Source: Tetrastigma voinierianum (lineage: Eukaryota; Streptophyta; Magnoliopsida; Vitales; Vitaceae). Taken from it: 64,000 bases of DNA. Where the stretch lies: the NCBI GenBank assembly GCA_016808115.1, contig JAEQBH010000992.1, forward strand, positions 620,001 to 684,000, in the 5' to 3' direction. Positions 11,788 to 25,522 of this stretch are shown here, one piece after another. Position 1 is the stretch's first letter. Every line of letters starts with the position of its first letter. Under the pieces are notes generated by a model that saw only the letters and a program-made list of their open reading frames with translations, was not told where the DNA came from and made no database searches. The translations under genes were made by a program, and so were the position numbers.

Positions 11788-13099
11788 ATACAATTTCGTT
11801 TATTTTGCTGTACCATCAACAACGTATGCAACTGGTGCCTCGTACATCACCTTAAATGCAATTTATTTCTTCCTTTAACTTGTCTGTGCATATGTAGAAC
11901 CTAAACCCCACCAGAGATTTTCTAAAATGTGGCAAGATCCACGAACAGGCTCCCGGCCCCATGTCCTTTCTAGAATTCTCTTGTGGTTCCATCCTTAAAC
12001 ACTAACACCAATGTTGAGTCCACCGCTTCGTGAATCAATCTGGTGATGCACTATATTAATTCCAAATGGATCACTCATGGTTGGGCTATTACCAATTGTG
12101 GTTAATAGATAAAAGTTTTTGCTTCAACTCATATAATGGTGAGCGCATTATACCATTAGTCCATCCAAATATGTTTTAATGTCATTTTTTTGTAATCCGA
12201 CAACCAACAAGGAAGGGTGGGGTCAAATCTAGACGAGTTTATAGGTTTGCTCATGAAATCAACAACAGTAATTAGATGATTCAGACGCATATTTACAAGC
12301 ATAACAAAATATCATTTGAATCAAAAGGAGACAAATTGAAACATCATAAGAGTTCTATTCTCCTCGTATTGAATCAAATACAAACTCCTGGGTGGTTCTA
12401 AATAAAAGATGTTAAAAGTAAAAGAAAACCGAAATAAACTTGTCTTGGTTTGAGTCTTGTCCGACGACGGAATTGTCAACAAAATCGTCATCGACAAAGC
12501 AAATCGTGAGAAGGAAAGGAGAAACTATAGGAAAAGAGAAAGGAGAAAGTGGAGGAAACTAAATAGGAAAGTGGGAAATTTTTTCTCCTTACAGTTGTAC
12601 ACGTCAATAGGCTGGTCTTTAAATATTTAAATTTCAAATGCAACATCCAATTTTATGGTGAATAATGAAAAGTTTTTAAATACTCCAAAATTTGATAACA
12701 TAAACAAGAATACATATTTTTTAATGTTATTAAGGTAGTTATATATCATGAAGATAAATATTTTAAAATATATCTTACAGTCTTTTAATATGTTAATATT
12801 ATTTAAAAAATTATGTCACATATAAATAAATTTTAATTATATATATTTAATTTAAAATTTATTACATATAGGTAAATTCAAATTATTATTTATTTTCCTT
12901 TAAAAAAATTACTATTTATTTAAGTAATTAACATTAATTATTAAAAGTTATGTTAATAATTTATTTTAACACATTTATTTAATTTTATTTTATATTTTTA
13001 AAAAGATTATGTTTTTATTGTCTTAAAATAAATTATTAAATCTTAAAAAATTAAAAGGATAAATATAAAAATAAATAAATGTTAATTTATGATCATTTT

Positions 13100-13100
<1 letters not shown>
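11788..13100. other. Unassigned AT-rich region
   Basis: No recognisable protein family in any frame. From about 12600 the sequence becomes extremely AT-rich (mainly ttaaat and aataaa words) before the AT microsatellite. No LTR end, TIR or tandem unit was identified. Confidence 0.45.

Positions 13101-13102
<2 letters not shown>

Positions 13103-13191
<89 letters not shown>
13103..13191. repeat. (AT)n microsatellite, about 43 dinucleotides
   Basis: A nearly pure AT run of about 88 bp within an AT-rich tract, at the left border of the CACTA/Reina complex. Confidence 0.95.
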
Positions 13192-13193
<2 letters not shown>

Positions 13194-13224
13194 AATTATA
13201 ATTATTATTTTATTTCTTTAACAA

Positions 13225-13295
13225 ATAAAATAATTCAATGACGATTTAAATAAGTGTCATTCAATATAGATTTACCTTCATTAAATAAGTGTCAT
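13225..13295. mobile_element. CACTA subterminal repeats, left of the Reina insertion
   Basis: Holds two copies of 'taaataagtgtcat' around 'tatagatttacctt', the same words as at 29345-29430 on the far side of the Reina-like element. GACACTT/AAGTGTC words of this kind are typical of CACTA subterminal regions. The left CACTA terminus itself was not found. Confidence 0.5.
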
Positions 13296-13799
13296 TGATG
13301 TAACTAGGCTACAAAGAATAGTAAATTAAAAGAAAGCAAACAAAATAAACAAAACGAAGTTCTCAAGTTTTTCAATATCAGATCAAGTCTTCCCAAAAAT
13401 AATAACATAAGGTGTTAGTTTATCAGCACCAATAGAAAACCCTAAGACAAATCTAAAAGATGGATTAAATAAATAATTAATAATAATAAAAATCATCATT
13501 GGACTTGGGCTTCCTATCTCATATAGGCCTAAATGTGGGCCTACTCCATGCCCCATAATTCCCTTAGGGTTGAAAAGAACTCGACTTCAAAGAGGAAGAG
13601 GAAAGGCAGCAATCCAACAACGAAGGATCCAAATAACGAAGATCATCCTCATATATCCAAGTAGCATTAGAATCCGAACAATCATGTCATTTGACAAGGA
13701 AACGACAAAAACCACCATCTCTAGAAGTCACAAACTCATCATCAAGGATAATATCCAAAGCATCCACTTAGAATATTGTAACGAAGGCATATCACCTGC

Positions 13800-14541
13800 A
13801 AACACACTAAAAGGCAAAGTAGAAGGTTCAAAAGTGCTCGTAAGATAGCAAATCCTCACATTGAAAAACATGGCTAATATCCATGTCATTAGCAAATCAA
13901 GAATATATGGCTAGATCCCGCCATTTAACGATAAAATAAGTGCCCACATTTTCGTATAAAGTTTTTGAAAACATTTTTGAATTCTTCATGACACGTAACC
14001 ATGACATGCTCACTAATATTAAATTCTTATATCTACGACATTAAGAAATTAGCTTTATACTCTTCATTACTTATAGAAATCTTTCGCCTAATCTCAACAT
14101 GTAAGTCATGGATGTGTTTTGTAAAGTTTTCTGTAGGTTCAGACACACGCATGTAAGTTGGTAAAGGAACAACATCAATGGGTGTGTAGGGTGAGTAGCC
14201 ATTAACAATTTGAAAATGACTTTTACCAGTTGAACGGTTAACAGAATTTTTATAAGAAAACTCAGTTGTTGACAAAATTAAATCTCAAACACCTTGTTTT
14301 ACCCCAACCAAGCGCCTAAGCATATCACCCAAACTACGATTAACAACCTCAGTTTGACCATTAGTTTGAGGATGAAAAGCATATGAAAATTTCAAAGTAG
14401 TGCCAAACAATTTCCAAAGAGTTTTCCAAAAATAGCTGACAAATTTCACATCCTTATTAGATACAATGGTGGAAGGAAAACCATGCAATTTAACAACTTC
14501 TCTAAAAAATAATTTAGCAACATGTGAAGCATCATTGGTTT
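13800..14541 (-). pseudogene. Reina-like integrase, C-terminal two thirds
   Basis: From 14541 leftward: NDASHVAKLFFREVVKLHGFPS, then VSNKDVKF (D of the DDE triad) and FHPQTNGQTEVVNRSLGDMLR (region of the last E), then TTEFSYKNSVNRSTGKS. A stop near 14284 and frameshifts separate it from a tail reading NVEDLLSYEHFEPS near 13870, matching the end of plant chromovirus polyproteins. The N-terminal part continues at 17205 after the inserted LTR. Integrase would join element cDNA to the chromosome; this copy is dead. Confidence 0.8.
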
Positions 14542-17204
14542 TGTGATGGTCCGCCCCGCTGTACCTGACCCGACCCCTAAGGCCGAACCTAGAACCGAGG
14601 ATGCAGGCCTCACTCTTTTTATTATTATTTTTGAATCATTTTGAATAATCCGAATACCATTACTTTTCTAAACACATTTAAAAAAATCAATGAAAATATA
14701 TATACGTAAATACCACTTTAACAAAAAGGAGGCCCATCATTTGATCACAAAACTCTTTTTTTCATTCGATGTGGCATTTCATGCCCATTTGGTCAATTTC
14801 CACATTTATACAAAAGTGTATTGCCAGGGCGTTTTCTGTAAGATTCAAATATTTACAAAACATAATCGCAGTTCACTTATAATAGTGTTTGTACAAAATG
14901 AGACGAATAATTCCATGTATGCATGTGACGAAGCTTTACTTATCCTCCAAGTGACTTTGACGATGACTGATCCACTCAGCTTCACGCCTTCGCATGTTCA
15001 CTCTGCACTTCCATGTGATGATAAAGTTAACGCTACATTTTCATGCTTAGTGGTTCTATATAGTACTCTCTTCTATTTCAGTTTATGTCAAATCATGCAA
15101 TTTTTCTAAACCATGTTTTTGAATCTTTTTTAATGATCAATGCAAATACAATACATACATTCATTTCATATATATTCATTTACGGTTCATTGATCATTCC
15201 AAATAGGCACTTTCATATGCAAAAAATCATTCAAAACACAAATATTCTTATCATTTTTCCCTTAAAACGACTTAAAGCAAATGCTTTCTGCGTAGGGATA
15301 ATCTGAGTCACAGCATGGTCTCGCTGGTCAGTCAGATAAAAACATTTTGTTTTATAACACAGTACGGTCCCATTGGGCTGTTGACTGGTTATTAAAAATC
15401 AATTCATGAACACTATCGATACTGTTCTGCTGGGCTACGGATCAAAGTGACACATCATTACGTTCGTTTGCAGTACTGCTAATTTGACCCTTATTGGTAT
15501 ACCAATCTATCTTTAACTCGAATTTAACGATTAACATTCTATTAAGGGCAATCAAATCATTCATAACAAAAATACAATATAGTATATACATCTATATATA
15601 AATAATCTAGTTTTCAATACTTGGCGTAATTTTTCATATGCAAATCATTTTACAATTAATTGCCTCAAATCAATTAAAACGCTTCAATAGTAGTTTATTG
15701 AAAATAATTTCAATAATAGAACAATGATCGTAAAACTTGAAATAAGAAGATATTGAATGGAGAACAAACTCCAAAATGGAAACCAAAGAGAGAGTCGAAG
15801 AACAAACCAAAAAAAGCTTGTTGCACTTGATTCCAATCCTCGGAATCTCTATCAATTCGGGTTTTCCTCTTCATCAGGCCCTATTCCAATACAATTAACA
15901 ATCATCAGTTGGCTTATTTAGGTTTCTAGTTATGGTTGTTTTCTACCCAACACACCTTCAATTGTAAAAATTTTCTAGGAACAAATGAGTCATATTTTAC
16001 CCAACTTCCTTCAAGTCCATTGTTCCTCTATAAATCTATTTTATTCAGAAATTGGAATCATCCAATTATGAGCACCAAAGCTCCATATGTGTTCTAAACA
16101 TCCGGGACTATTCTATTTTCAACAAGAACCAGAATTTGCCCAAAAACAAGGCTCCCTTTAGATGAATTTCTGGATCTAATGGAGTCTAAATTTGGATACA
16201 CTTATTTTAGGGAAATTTGTTCTCCTAGAAGTCGAGTTTACCTAGAAATTTAAATCACTCATTTTGGATGAGTGAAACTCAACTTGTGGCCTAAATACCA
16301 AAAATGTTCTAAAACACCAAAACTGTATCAAAACTGAACCAAAATTGACCTGAAAACATAGTCTCACTTTGACAAATTTCTGGGTCTAATAGGGTCCAAA
16401 ATTGGATACATTTATTTCAGGAAGATTTGTTCTCCTAGAAGTCTAGTTTACTCCAAAATTTGAATCAATGCGACCGATGAGTGATGGCCAAGTTATGGAT
16501 AACAAAACATGGATTTGGAAAATTTTGACAAAGATCTCCCTAAAACCCAACATTTCCTTTATATAAAAATTCCTCAACACCAATCCAAACAATCATATAA
16601 CAACTTAGAGAAACCCCCAAAACTAAAATAAACAATCAACATCATTTTTATACCAACTTAAGGTTCTTTCTAAACCCAAACACAACATTAAGGAAAGTTA
16701 GGTTTGATTCCTTACCTTTAAATCTTTGATTCTTCAACACCAATCTTCCTTCTTTCTCTTGATCACCTTAATCCTTGATTTCATGCAGCAAAGACCTCAC
16801 TAATCTTTTCTCCCTCTCACAACCGAAAAAGCCCTAGCACTTTCTCTCCCCTTTCAAATGTGCAAAATGCCTCTCAAAGACCAATATTTGATTTTTAATC
16901 AAAATCCTGCACTAAGCCTTGTTTGGCTATACACTAATTCTCATTTTTCTCACTTTAGAGATTCATTTCAATTTCATTTCCACTTCATTTCATTTCATTT
17001 ATACTTTGGCACTTACATTACTCATTTATGACCCTTAGGTCCTCATTTGACATTTTTACCAAATTTATTTGGCTCTTGTAAAATTTTTTCGTGCTTTGGT
17101 CATTTTTTCGTTTTTTATCCATTGAACCTTAAAAAAAAAATATAATTTAATTTATTTTACACCATGAACATAAAGTTATAAAACTATTAGGTATTTTCGT
17201 GACA
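14542..17204 (-). mobile_element. Family C gypsy LTR inserted in Reina-like integrase
   Basis: Reverse complement of the solo LTR at 25523-27980 and same orientation as 45872-48449. The right end on the minus strand is TGTCACGAAAATACC, the left end GGGGCGGACCATCACA. It holds two tandem copies of a roughly 208-bp module (16140-16500) and the donor-like TTTAAAG|GTAAGG at 16719-16710. Integrase coding flanks it on both sides. The flanking 5-mers (ggttt and ttacg) do not match, so the duplication is lost. Confidence 0.75.
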
Positions 17205-19163
17205 TTACGTGCCTTGCACTTAATAAAATGTGTCATCTTAAAACTTGTTACTGTACCAACAAAAATAGTAATCATTGCCCTCTAGCAGCCCTAGGCAATC
17301 TCAAGAACAAAGTCCATTATACTAACATCCTTCCAAGTTCATGATAACAAGCAAAGGAGTATATAAGCCGCTTTTTGTTTCTTAAATTTGCTAATCGACA
17401 TGTTCTCAGATTGTAACTATCCTAGCAACATCCTTTTTTAGAGAAGGATAACAAAATCTATCTTCAACCAATGCAATAGTTTTATCCCTCTCCCAAAATG
17501 TTCAACTAAGTCCACCAAGATGCATCTCCCAAATTAATAACCCCTAAATGATGTCCAAGGCAAATAATTTGGGGTCACTGAACAAAATTAATCATTTTCA
17601 ATAAGAAAATCAACATACTCATGACGGTTACCATTACTAACCTCATCATAAATAATGCCGAAGTCAGAACATGCAAAATACTCATTTTCAATCTATCAAA
17701 CTCAATGACATGAGAACTCATACGATGAAGTGTAACAGTTAATTAACTAAGTGCATCAGCAACTTTATTTTCAACAACAGCACGATGATTAATCACAAAA
17801 TAATATTCATTTAAAAATTCAACCCACTTAGCATGTCAAACATTCAATTTTTTTTTGTGAGTTTAAATATTTTAAAGCCAGCGGTCGTGAAAACAAACAC
17901 AAATTCCATAGGCAACAAATAAAACCTCCAAACGGTTAAGACTTTGCAAGATTGCATAAAACTTCTTTATCATATGTAGAATAGATTCGTTTTTATCATC
18001 ATTGCGTTTAATTAAAAAAGATATAGTGGTGACCTTCTTAACTCAAGACACCACCAATACCTAAGCACCCGAATACATCACAAGCAACCTCGAAAATCTT
18101 TGGTAAAATCAAGATATCTCAAAAACAGTGCCTCAATCATTTTGACCTCGATTCCGAATGCTTGGCTGGGCAACATTAGACCATCAACTCCTCATTTTAA
18201 ACATTCTATGATGTGAGCCATAACTTATAAATCTCCAATAAACAGCTTCCTTAACCATGAAAACACAGTCCTTTCACGATAGTTTCTGGTCTGCATCCCT
18301 AAATAACTCTAACTTTGATTAATGAAAAGGCTATGTTCAAACACAATAAAGCCTAAGAAAATCCCATGTGTGGTCAGATAAAAGAACACTTAAGGTTAAC
18401 ATAAATACGTGCCTCTCTCAAAGAGGAAACCCGTCGAAGGTGTTCTCAATTGCTCTTCTTTGATTTATTATGTGATCAATATGTCATCAAAGTAGACCAC
18501 CAACTTACCAATGAAAGACTACAAGACATGGGTCATAACTCTATGAGTACTAAGAGCATTAGACAAACCAAAAGGCGTGACTAACCATTCAAACAAATCA
18601 TCTTGTGTTTTAAATACAGTTTTCTACTCATCTCCTAACCTAACACAAATTTGATGATAACCACTACGCAAATCTATCTCAGAGAGCCAACTAGAACCAG
18701 CTAATAGATCCAATATATCCTCAAGGCAAGGGATAGGAAATATATATTTGATTGTGATCTTATTGATGGCTCTACTATCCAAACACATTCTCCAAGATCC
18801 ATCTTTCTTAGGTGTCAACAAAGTTGACACCACACAAGGACTAAGGCTATGCTTAGCAAATTCTCTCTCTAAAAGTCCTTCTACTTGCCTATTCAACTCC
18901 TCTCTCTCTCTTTAGGATTCATCCTATAATGTGGAAGGTTAAGTAGTTGAGAACTTGGAACTAAATCTATAAAAGATGTCATGTATCTTAAAAGGTGGTA
19001 GTTCACCAGGGCAAACTCATCGTAATACCATATCAACAAAATCATCTAGCAAATTTTGCACTTCCAAAGGAACATTGACAATCAAAGAATCAGATGGAAC
19101 TTCTTTTTCCACTAATACTAAGCACTTACCGCCTCCCACCTCCTCTTCTCAAACTTTACATTT
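17205..19163 (-). pseudogene. Reina-like reverse transcriptase to integrase N-terminus
   Basis: Minus strand, right to left: VEKEVPSDSLIVNVPLEVQ, then LNLPHYRMNPK and REREELNRQVEGLLERE, then the best part at 18896-18624 with SPCVVSTLLTPKKDGSWRM, LDSRAINKI and DLRSGYHQI. The catalytic motif VVYFDDIL lies at about 18500-18480. Beyond it frames shift often, and near 17340-17220 MDFVLGLPRAARGND marks the start of the integrase core. RT copies RNA into DNA. The RNase H part between 18400 and 17400 is too decayed to map. Confidence 0.8.
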
Positions 19164-20775
19164 TGTAGCCCAAGTGGTACCTCTTAATCGAGGTTTTGAT
19201 GATACAATGTTCAAGGTTATTGGTTACTAATGGTTAAAATTGAGTTGAGTGATATGTTAAAAGAGATTGAGCATCAAATGAAGATATTACAAGCTAAAGA
19301 TGACAAAGATGTATTTGATCAAGCATTTGGAAGAGAAGTTCACTCAAATCAAAGAACCAAGATGACAAGTAACCAAGACTCCAAGCTCAAAGTGAAGACT
19401 TTATTAGCTTAGGAATCCTTGTAAGATGAATGCATTTGTGCACTTTAGGATATCATCATTAATCATGCATCACTCACAAACTCGGTTATCAAAACCAAAA
19501 TTGCATATATTTTGAAAACATGAGTTTAAGCATAAAACCTTAGTCGTTATAATCATAAAATGTGCTCCAATGAAACATCTAAGGTTTAGAATTGTTTGAA
19601 ATGAAAAACACATGAACATTTAAAGGGGTAACTAGTTGAGGTTGACCGATTGAACCGGTCGACCGATTGCGTCTACGGATGGTGACTCGTGCCGGTCTCC
19701 GCTGTGGAATACTAGGATGAAACGATCAACCGATTAGAACCTAAGAGTGGTGAAAACCCGACCTGGGTTGGATCCACAGCCTCCATATGGAACATCGATG
19801 AATAATCGACCCGCTGAACCTGGATGGTGAGAGACTCAACCGGTTAGATGCAGTAGCTCATCCAAAGATCATAAGAGGAAACAATCGACCGGTTGTGTGA
19901 AACGGTCAATCGGTTTAGTGCAACGATCATATTTCAATAGCAAGAAAATAGTGACCGGAGCACAATACTTTACTCTAAACAAATGATCGTCGACAACGAT
20001 AAAATTCTAACAACTATAAAACGGTAACATTTTGTGTACAAAGACTAGTATATAGGAAATAGTCGACCGGTTGGCAGCTTAAATGCTACTGAGTTCCCAC
20101 TCTATAATAGAGTGTGGAGGATCACTTAAGATGTTAGACACTTGTTGAATATCCTCTCAACCATTATTTCTTGAATCAATTCTCAAACTAAGATTATGAG
20201 TGCATTCATTACATGTACATATTGTAGAGTGCATCTTTGTGTTGATCAAAAGCTTGAGTCAGAGCTTGAAATATCTCGAGATCTTGAGAGTGTCCTATCA
20301 GGCTATAAAGAAAGCTTCAAGTGTGTATGGGGCTTGAAGAATGTAAAGAGCACATCGAGCCAAAACTAAGTGCAAAATGTTTAGATTGAGCTTGAACTTC
20401 AAGTGTGTATAGCTTGAAGAGGTGTCCATTGGTGCCAAAATCCAAGTCTAAAGAAGCTCTAGATTGGTGCTTGAAACTTCAAGTGTGTATAGCTTGAAGA
20501 GGTGCCCATTGGAGCCATAATTCAAGTGTAAAGAAAAGAAGCCTGTAAGCAGCTTGACACTAGAACCCTCATCTGGAAGCAAGGTTGAGGAGAAGTGGAC
20601 GTAGGCAAAGGTGTGCTAAACCACTATAAATCCAGGTTTTGCTTTCTCTATCCTTATCTCTTTACTTTATCATTATTACATTAAATTGAAGATTTATTGT
20701 TGTTGTGTGAAAAGTTTTTAAGAAAACCAATGCACCCCCTTCATGGTTAGGTTGCTAAGTCATATTGAACTTTCA
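19164..20775 (+). mobile_element. Ty1/copia LTR inserted in the Reina-like element
   Basis: Text typical of plant copia LTRs: start TGTAGCCCAAGTGG followed by 'ggttttgatgataca', middle 'cttcaagtgtgtat' repeated at about 20310, 20400 and 20480, and the end 'caatgcaccccctt...gaactttca'. Reina pol coding lies directly left and protease coding directly right. No copia gag/pol is present, so it is a probable solo LTR. Flanking bases (cattt, atttt) are only similar. The start is less certain than the end. Confidence 0.65.
19637..20075. repeat. Cluster of CGACCGGTT words in the copia U3
   Basis: AACCGGTCGACCGATTG at 19653, AACCGGTTAG at 19838, AATCGACCGGTTG at 19883, AACGGTCAATCGGTTT at 19901 and GTCGACCGGTTGG at 20062, with weaker copies near 19722. 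CCGG and TCGA cores make the words self-complementary. Confidence 0.8.
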
Positions 20776-21240
20776 ATTTTAAAATATGCAAATTCCGTGC
20801 AGGAAGTTTAGCGATGTCACGTTTACCATTGTAACTTTTAGGCTTAGCATGTCTCAAAATAATGTTCTTACCCTTTTACTTTAATGAATAAATGTTATTT
20901 TTACCAAAATTGGTAACATTAAGATCATAAAGCCAAGGGCGACCTAAAAGAACATGGGTAGCACATCACAATAGATTTCATCCTTATAATCCCTCATTTA
21001 AATAGAGACTAGACACCTTTGAGTGAAAGACAAAGTATGGTCATTCACCCATGCTACTCTAAAAGGGGTTGGATGTGGTTCTACTTTCAGGTTTAACAAT
21101 GTAACAACATCCTCAGAAACCACATGCATTGAACTACTCCCATCAATCACTACAACTTACATTTCTATTCCACTGATATGATTGTGTGAAAATACCAGTA
21201 TGCTTCAATTATCATTTTTGGCAGCCAGGATAGCACACAT
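20776..21240 (-). pseudogene. Reina-like aspartic protease
   Basis: Minus strand reads VVIDGSSSMHVVSEDVV (active site DGSS, normally D-S/T-G), KVEPHPTPFRVAWVNDHTL, TQRCLVSI, KDEIYCDVLPM and, after a shift, ALGFMILMLPIL. This is the order of the plant chromovirus protease, which cuts the gag-pol precursor. In-frame stops and the altered active site show it is dead. The copia LTR begins right after it. Confidence 0.75.
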
Positions 21241-22011
21241 CTAACCACACCAATACACACATCGCCATCACACCTTCGCGGAAGGATCATCTTCATCACC
21301 AAGATAATCTAAAGGATCAAGAATTCCGTCTCTCCTCATTCTCCAAACTACCGCTTCAACATCTATCGCCAATGCACGCTGGGACAACGAGATGGCCATG
21401 ACCTCGTGATGACACTTATGACAAACAATCGATGAATTACTAGCCTCTTACCTAATAAAAGAAAAGTGTCAGAAGAGTGTTACGCAAACTAGACTCTTTG
21501 CTCAACGTTATCAGCCTAGTATTACCGCTGGCGACATGGACTCGTGACTTGACCGACTATGTGTGCAAAAGATGGAGGGCCCATTGAACTCCTCGACTTC
21601 ATGCTTTATACATCTCTAGCGTTAAGCCTGGGAGATGCAATTTAACCATCTTGAAATCGTCGCACTGAGACCACAACAAAACGAGTGCAGACAACAAATT
21701 GATCCTCAGCATGGAACTCACTACACCTAAGCCTAGCTTCCTCAAATTTAGTAGAATATTCAGCTACACTAAGAGTCATCTGTTTTAAATTAATCATGTT
21801 GGAGAACAACTGACTCTTATATGATGGAGGAATGATTTTTTTTTGTAACTTTGTTTATAACAACCCATAAATGATGGGCGGTTCATCTAGACGAATCAAG
21901 TGTCTTTGCAACACATTCTCGTCTCAGACATCTTACCCGAATCAAGTTAATTCCATTTTAGCAAACCTGAACTATTTATTATCAATCATTTCATACTAAT
22001 CAAAATATTCT
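21241..22011 (-). pseudogene. Reina-like gag, capsid and C-terminal part
   Basis: At about 21900-21650 the minus strand reads KKIIPPSYKSQLFSNMINLKQ then SVAEYSTKFEEARLRC, the capsid segment (PPSY...L...L.QG..SV.EY...FE) of plant gypsy gag. Between it and the protease a zinc knuckle is expected near 21260, but I could not read a clean CCHC. The right edge is cut by the family B LTR; gag continues at 24507. Confidence 0.6.
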
Positions 22012-24506
22012 TGGTTTCAAAACTCTAGGTCTCGCCGACAACTCGTCAACCTCGTGGAAGTCATGGAAATTCCGTATCCCGATGAGGCTCTGCTTTCTCA
22101 CATGTCTCAGATAATGTGAGACTCATCCCCAGATATTTAATTCCTCAATGCACAAAATAACTTCATACAACTCCTATACAAAACATGAGAGTTATAAGAC
22201 CTAACTCACACATATGTACACAAATACGTGCATTAGAACCAAATGTTGTTCCAATATAAGCAAACAGATATGCATTACGAGTACAGCTTCATGCATATAC
22301 AAAAACACATCAAGGCCACAACCCTGGCCATTTTCTCAATCATATTCTAAGGTGAGCCGTCTATCCAAGACGCGACAAGATTAAAAAGCGGGGTTCCCAT
22401 GATCGGTGAGCTACGCCGTTAGAGACAAAACCTACCAAGGCTACTTCTCCACCCAGGTGCACATGCAAAATGATCAGGCTACGTCACACAAACACAACCA
22501 CGAGACATGTTGTCCTATCATGGAAAAACCATATGCCATGTATGAGACGACACTCTACATGTCCCATGTATCGTCAACCAACGACCACCACCTAATGGCA
22601 AAGCATCGGAGAATCAAACATCGAGTCGGGCCCCACTCCCCATCACACAACCCGCCGTAGTTCATGGATATTTATTTACCGCCTTCTTGTGTCTTTTGGG
22701 CAAATGCACTTCCTGTCCCACCGTAGCTCTGCCACCCTCCGACATTTTTGGACTTTCACCCGTGGATACACTGCCTAACCAAAGTTTTCTGTGCTTTTCA
22801 CCCAGGGGGTATCTCTCCATCCCCACACTTGCTATGCTCCGGCCACATTTCATTTTCCATTTACTTAATACCTATGTGACTAATTTGGACTGGTCCCATT
22901 CCCGAGAGCTCACATAATTCGTAAAGACCAAACGTAGTGCCAACTGGGCCGCCATGTACACACCCATGTAATGCAAGGTTTTTTTTTTGTACACTAATGC
23001 AATGCAATCGCGGCTTATCGGCGACTCAACTCATGCCTAATGTATGAAGACCCCTACATGGACATTTTGCTAATACTGTACATTATGTGTATGTCATGAA
23101 CCTCATGTGCCCCAATGCATATTAGCCGGTTCATATGTTGGCCCAATATCAATACATACAAGCAAATATATTAATATTCCACACATTCAATTCAATACAT
23201 CATGTGAGCATGCATTCTACACCTCAACATCACTTAGATATAGGTCAAAACATGGCTCATGTCTCTGTGTCGAGACATAGCACCTCACTCAAATATAACC
23301 CGCAACATGCGCTGACATGGCCATGTTCAAGCCCAACCAATATAATCCATAAAACAGATACTGGGAACACACATTAGCTTCTCGGAAAACATGGTGTCAG
23401 GCATTCCCGAACTAAGAGGTGACACTTCAATCAACAATCCACAATGGCTTTAAATTTAAGCCTCATTCTATCATAACTCGGCCCAGAGATCGACCATAAT
23501 TCACCAAATCCATAATTAAAAACTCCATCTAAAGCAAAGGAAAACAGCTTTGGAAACACTGCTAACCTTGCCAAACAAGACCAGAAACCCAATAGAACAT
23601 AGTCTGCTTCTCCAATGAATTTTTTAGTCCAAAGGAGTCGGAATTTGGACATACCTATTTTCACAAAGATATGTTCTCTTTAAGTCTAGTTTAACAAAAA
23701 ACTAGAATCATTCAATTATGATGTGCATGGCCAAGCCACGCCAAACATTGTCAAGGGGTTTCAAGGAAAGAAAACCTGGCAAGATCTCCCTACAATATTT
23801 ACCCTATACATGAAATTCCTCCAATAAAAATGCAACAAAAACTCAACCATTCCATTTCCAGTTAGCCCCCAAGAAAGGAAAATAACCAACAGTAAAGGTC
23901 CATACCTTTGTAATGCGGATCAAGTCCTGATCCTTCAACCTTTCAAAATGCATTTGGCTTTTCCTCCTCTTCCCTTCCTTCCTTCCTCCTTCCTTCCTTT
24001 CTTTTCCTTCTTTCTTTCTCTCTTTCTTTCTTCTCCTCTTGCTCACGAATTGTTTAACCTCCTCACCACCAAGTTGGTTTAACTCTAGTGAGCACACCTA
24101 ACACCACTTGCCTGGCACTCTGGTCACCCAAGACCAAGTGTTCTCCATGCCACTCTCAACCACTTTCATGCTCATGCATGAGGGTGGCTCGACATTTAGC
24201 CCCCCACCTAACTCCATGCAATCCTAGCGAGCATGACACTTGGCTCCACCAGCCGGCACTCCATGCAAGTGTCGCATGGCACCCCATGGTTGGCCCTGCT
24301 CAGCCTCAAAATGCATGAAAATCCACTATCTCGTAATTCAACGCAGCTTTGTTCGTCTTCAACTAGATTTCACGAGATGATTCTAACCATGCATCCGCTT
24401 TGTCATCCGAGGTCTAGAGAAAATCTAGAGTTTTGACCTGCATCGTCCCGCAAAGAATTACCGATTCACTCATTTTCAAAAAGTACGTTTTCCCGTCTTC
24501 CTTACA
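22012..24506 (-). mobile_element. Family B gypsy LTR inserted in Reina-like gag
   Basis: Matches 1453-2954 in order ('gacaactcgtcaacc' at 22038, 'aaggccacaaccc' at 22312, 'taccaaggctactt' at 22434, pyrimidine tract 23960-24030, U3 box 24350-24430, end cttaca). It is about 1 kb longer than that copy. Near 23640-23700 it carries the 208-bp module also found in family C, and CAAAG|GTATGG at 23910-23900. Flanks ttctt (22008) and ttcct (24507) may be a decayed target duplication. Confidence 0.75.
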
Positions 24507-24646
24507 TTCCTCATAGCAAATCAACCTACTGTGAAAGCACACATGATCCATTCTACCATCAAATTCAAGTACCAATTATGACTTTTTTTGTGATGTCCCT
24601 TGAGGTTGTTTTAACCGCCTATCCCGATCTCTTACCTCAATTACCA

Positions 24647-25282
24647 TTAACTCCTAGCCGGTATCGCTTTAGAGCGACATCTTCTCTCAAATTTCCAATG
24701 TGGTAGGTAATTTGCCTCCATGGTTGGTAATATAATGGGAAGTTGGTATCTCTGTGCTGGAAACCGATCACGGTTGAATTGAAGGGTCTCCCTCGCTGCG
24801 CAGTAAATCTCGTGAGGTTGAGTAATTGAATTACTACCCAAGTTCATTTTACCCAGATTATCATGCAAACCATGTGTGAATTCATCATATTGATGCGAAC
24901 CTCGAGAAAGACTTGAACCCCTAGTGTGTGTTGACCCAACGTGTTTTCTAACATATTCATCAACATATTCACCTTTCTCATGTTTACCCAAATGTTTCAA
25001 AAGAAAATCCAGTTTTTGATTTATCAGATGAGCTCGCTTGCTCGGTGGCGATCGGACGCTGAACAATTGACCACACATTGAATTTAAATTACTTACCAAT
25101 GCAGTGACTGAATCAAATTGTGTTTTATTTGCATCATGATGATGGGTAATACAGACTAGGCTATCATTTAGATCTTGAGATAAAGTTTGTAGTCTTACGT
25201 TAAAATTATTATGTCTCTCGGCTAGATCTTTTGTGTTAGGTGAAGAAGAAGATTCAACAGTATCACTTTTTATGGTTGACAT
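24647..25282 (-). pseudogene. Probable Reina-like gag N-terminus
   Basis: A 211-codon frame starting MSTIKSDT at 25282, the longest clean frame in this element. It is polar and likely helical (RLQTLSQDLNDSLVC, HLINQKLDFLLKHLGKHEK), then Ser/Gly/His-rich, then FNRDRFPAQRYQLP, PTMEANYLPHWKFERRC. No zinc knuckle. The assignment rests on position: between the primer site/leader and the gag capsid part, same strand, with only LTR insertions between. It could be another ORF carried by the element. Confidence 0.5.
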
Positions 25283-25522
25283 GTTGAGATAGATTCTAAA
25301 ATTTCACTGAGTAAGGAAATTTATAAACTATATACTAACAAAATAAAACACAAATCCAAAAAATTTAATGCGATTATATATCACGACGTACGTGTCACGA
25401 TTATCAACTTAAAAACAAAAGTTTTTTTTTTTAATACTCTTTATGCTCTATCAAATAACCTGGAACTTAAAACAACTAAACAAAATATACTTAAATATCA
25501 CGAATATTAACTGAGTTTTCAA

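Noticed and set aside
22008..24511. Target duplication ttctt/ttcct around the family B LTR
   Set aside because: Only four of five bases match and the left LTR edge is uncertain by a base or two.
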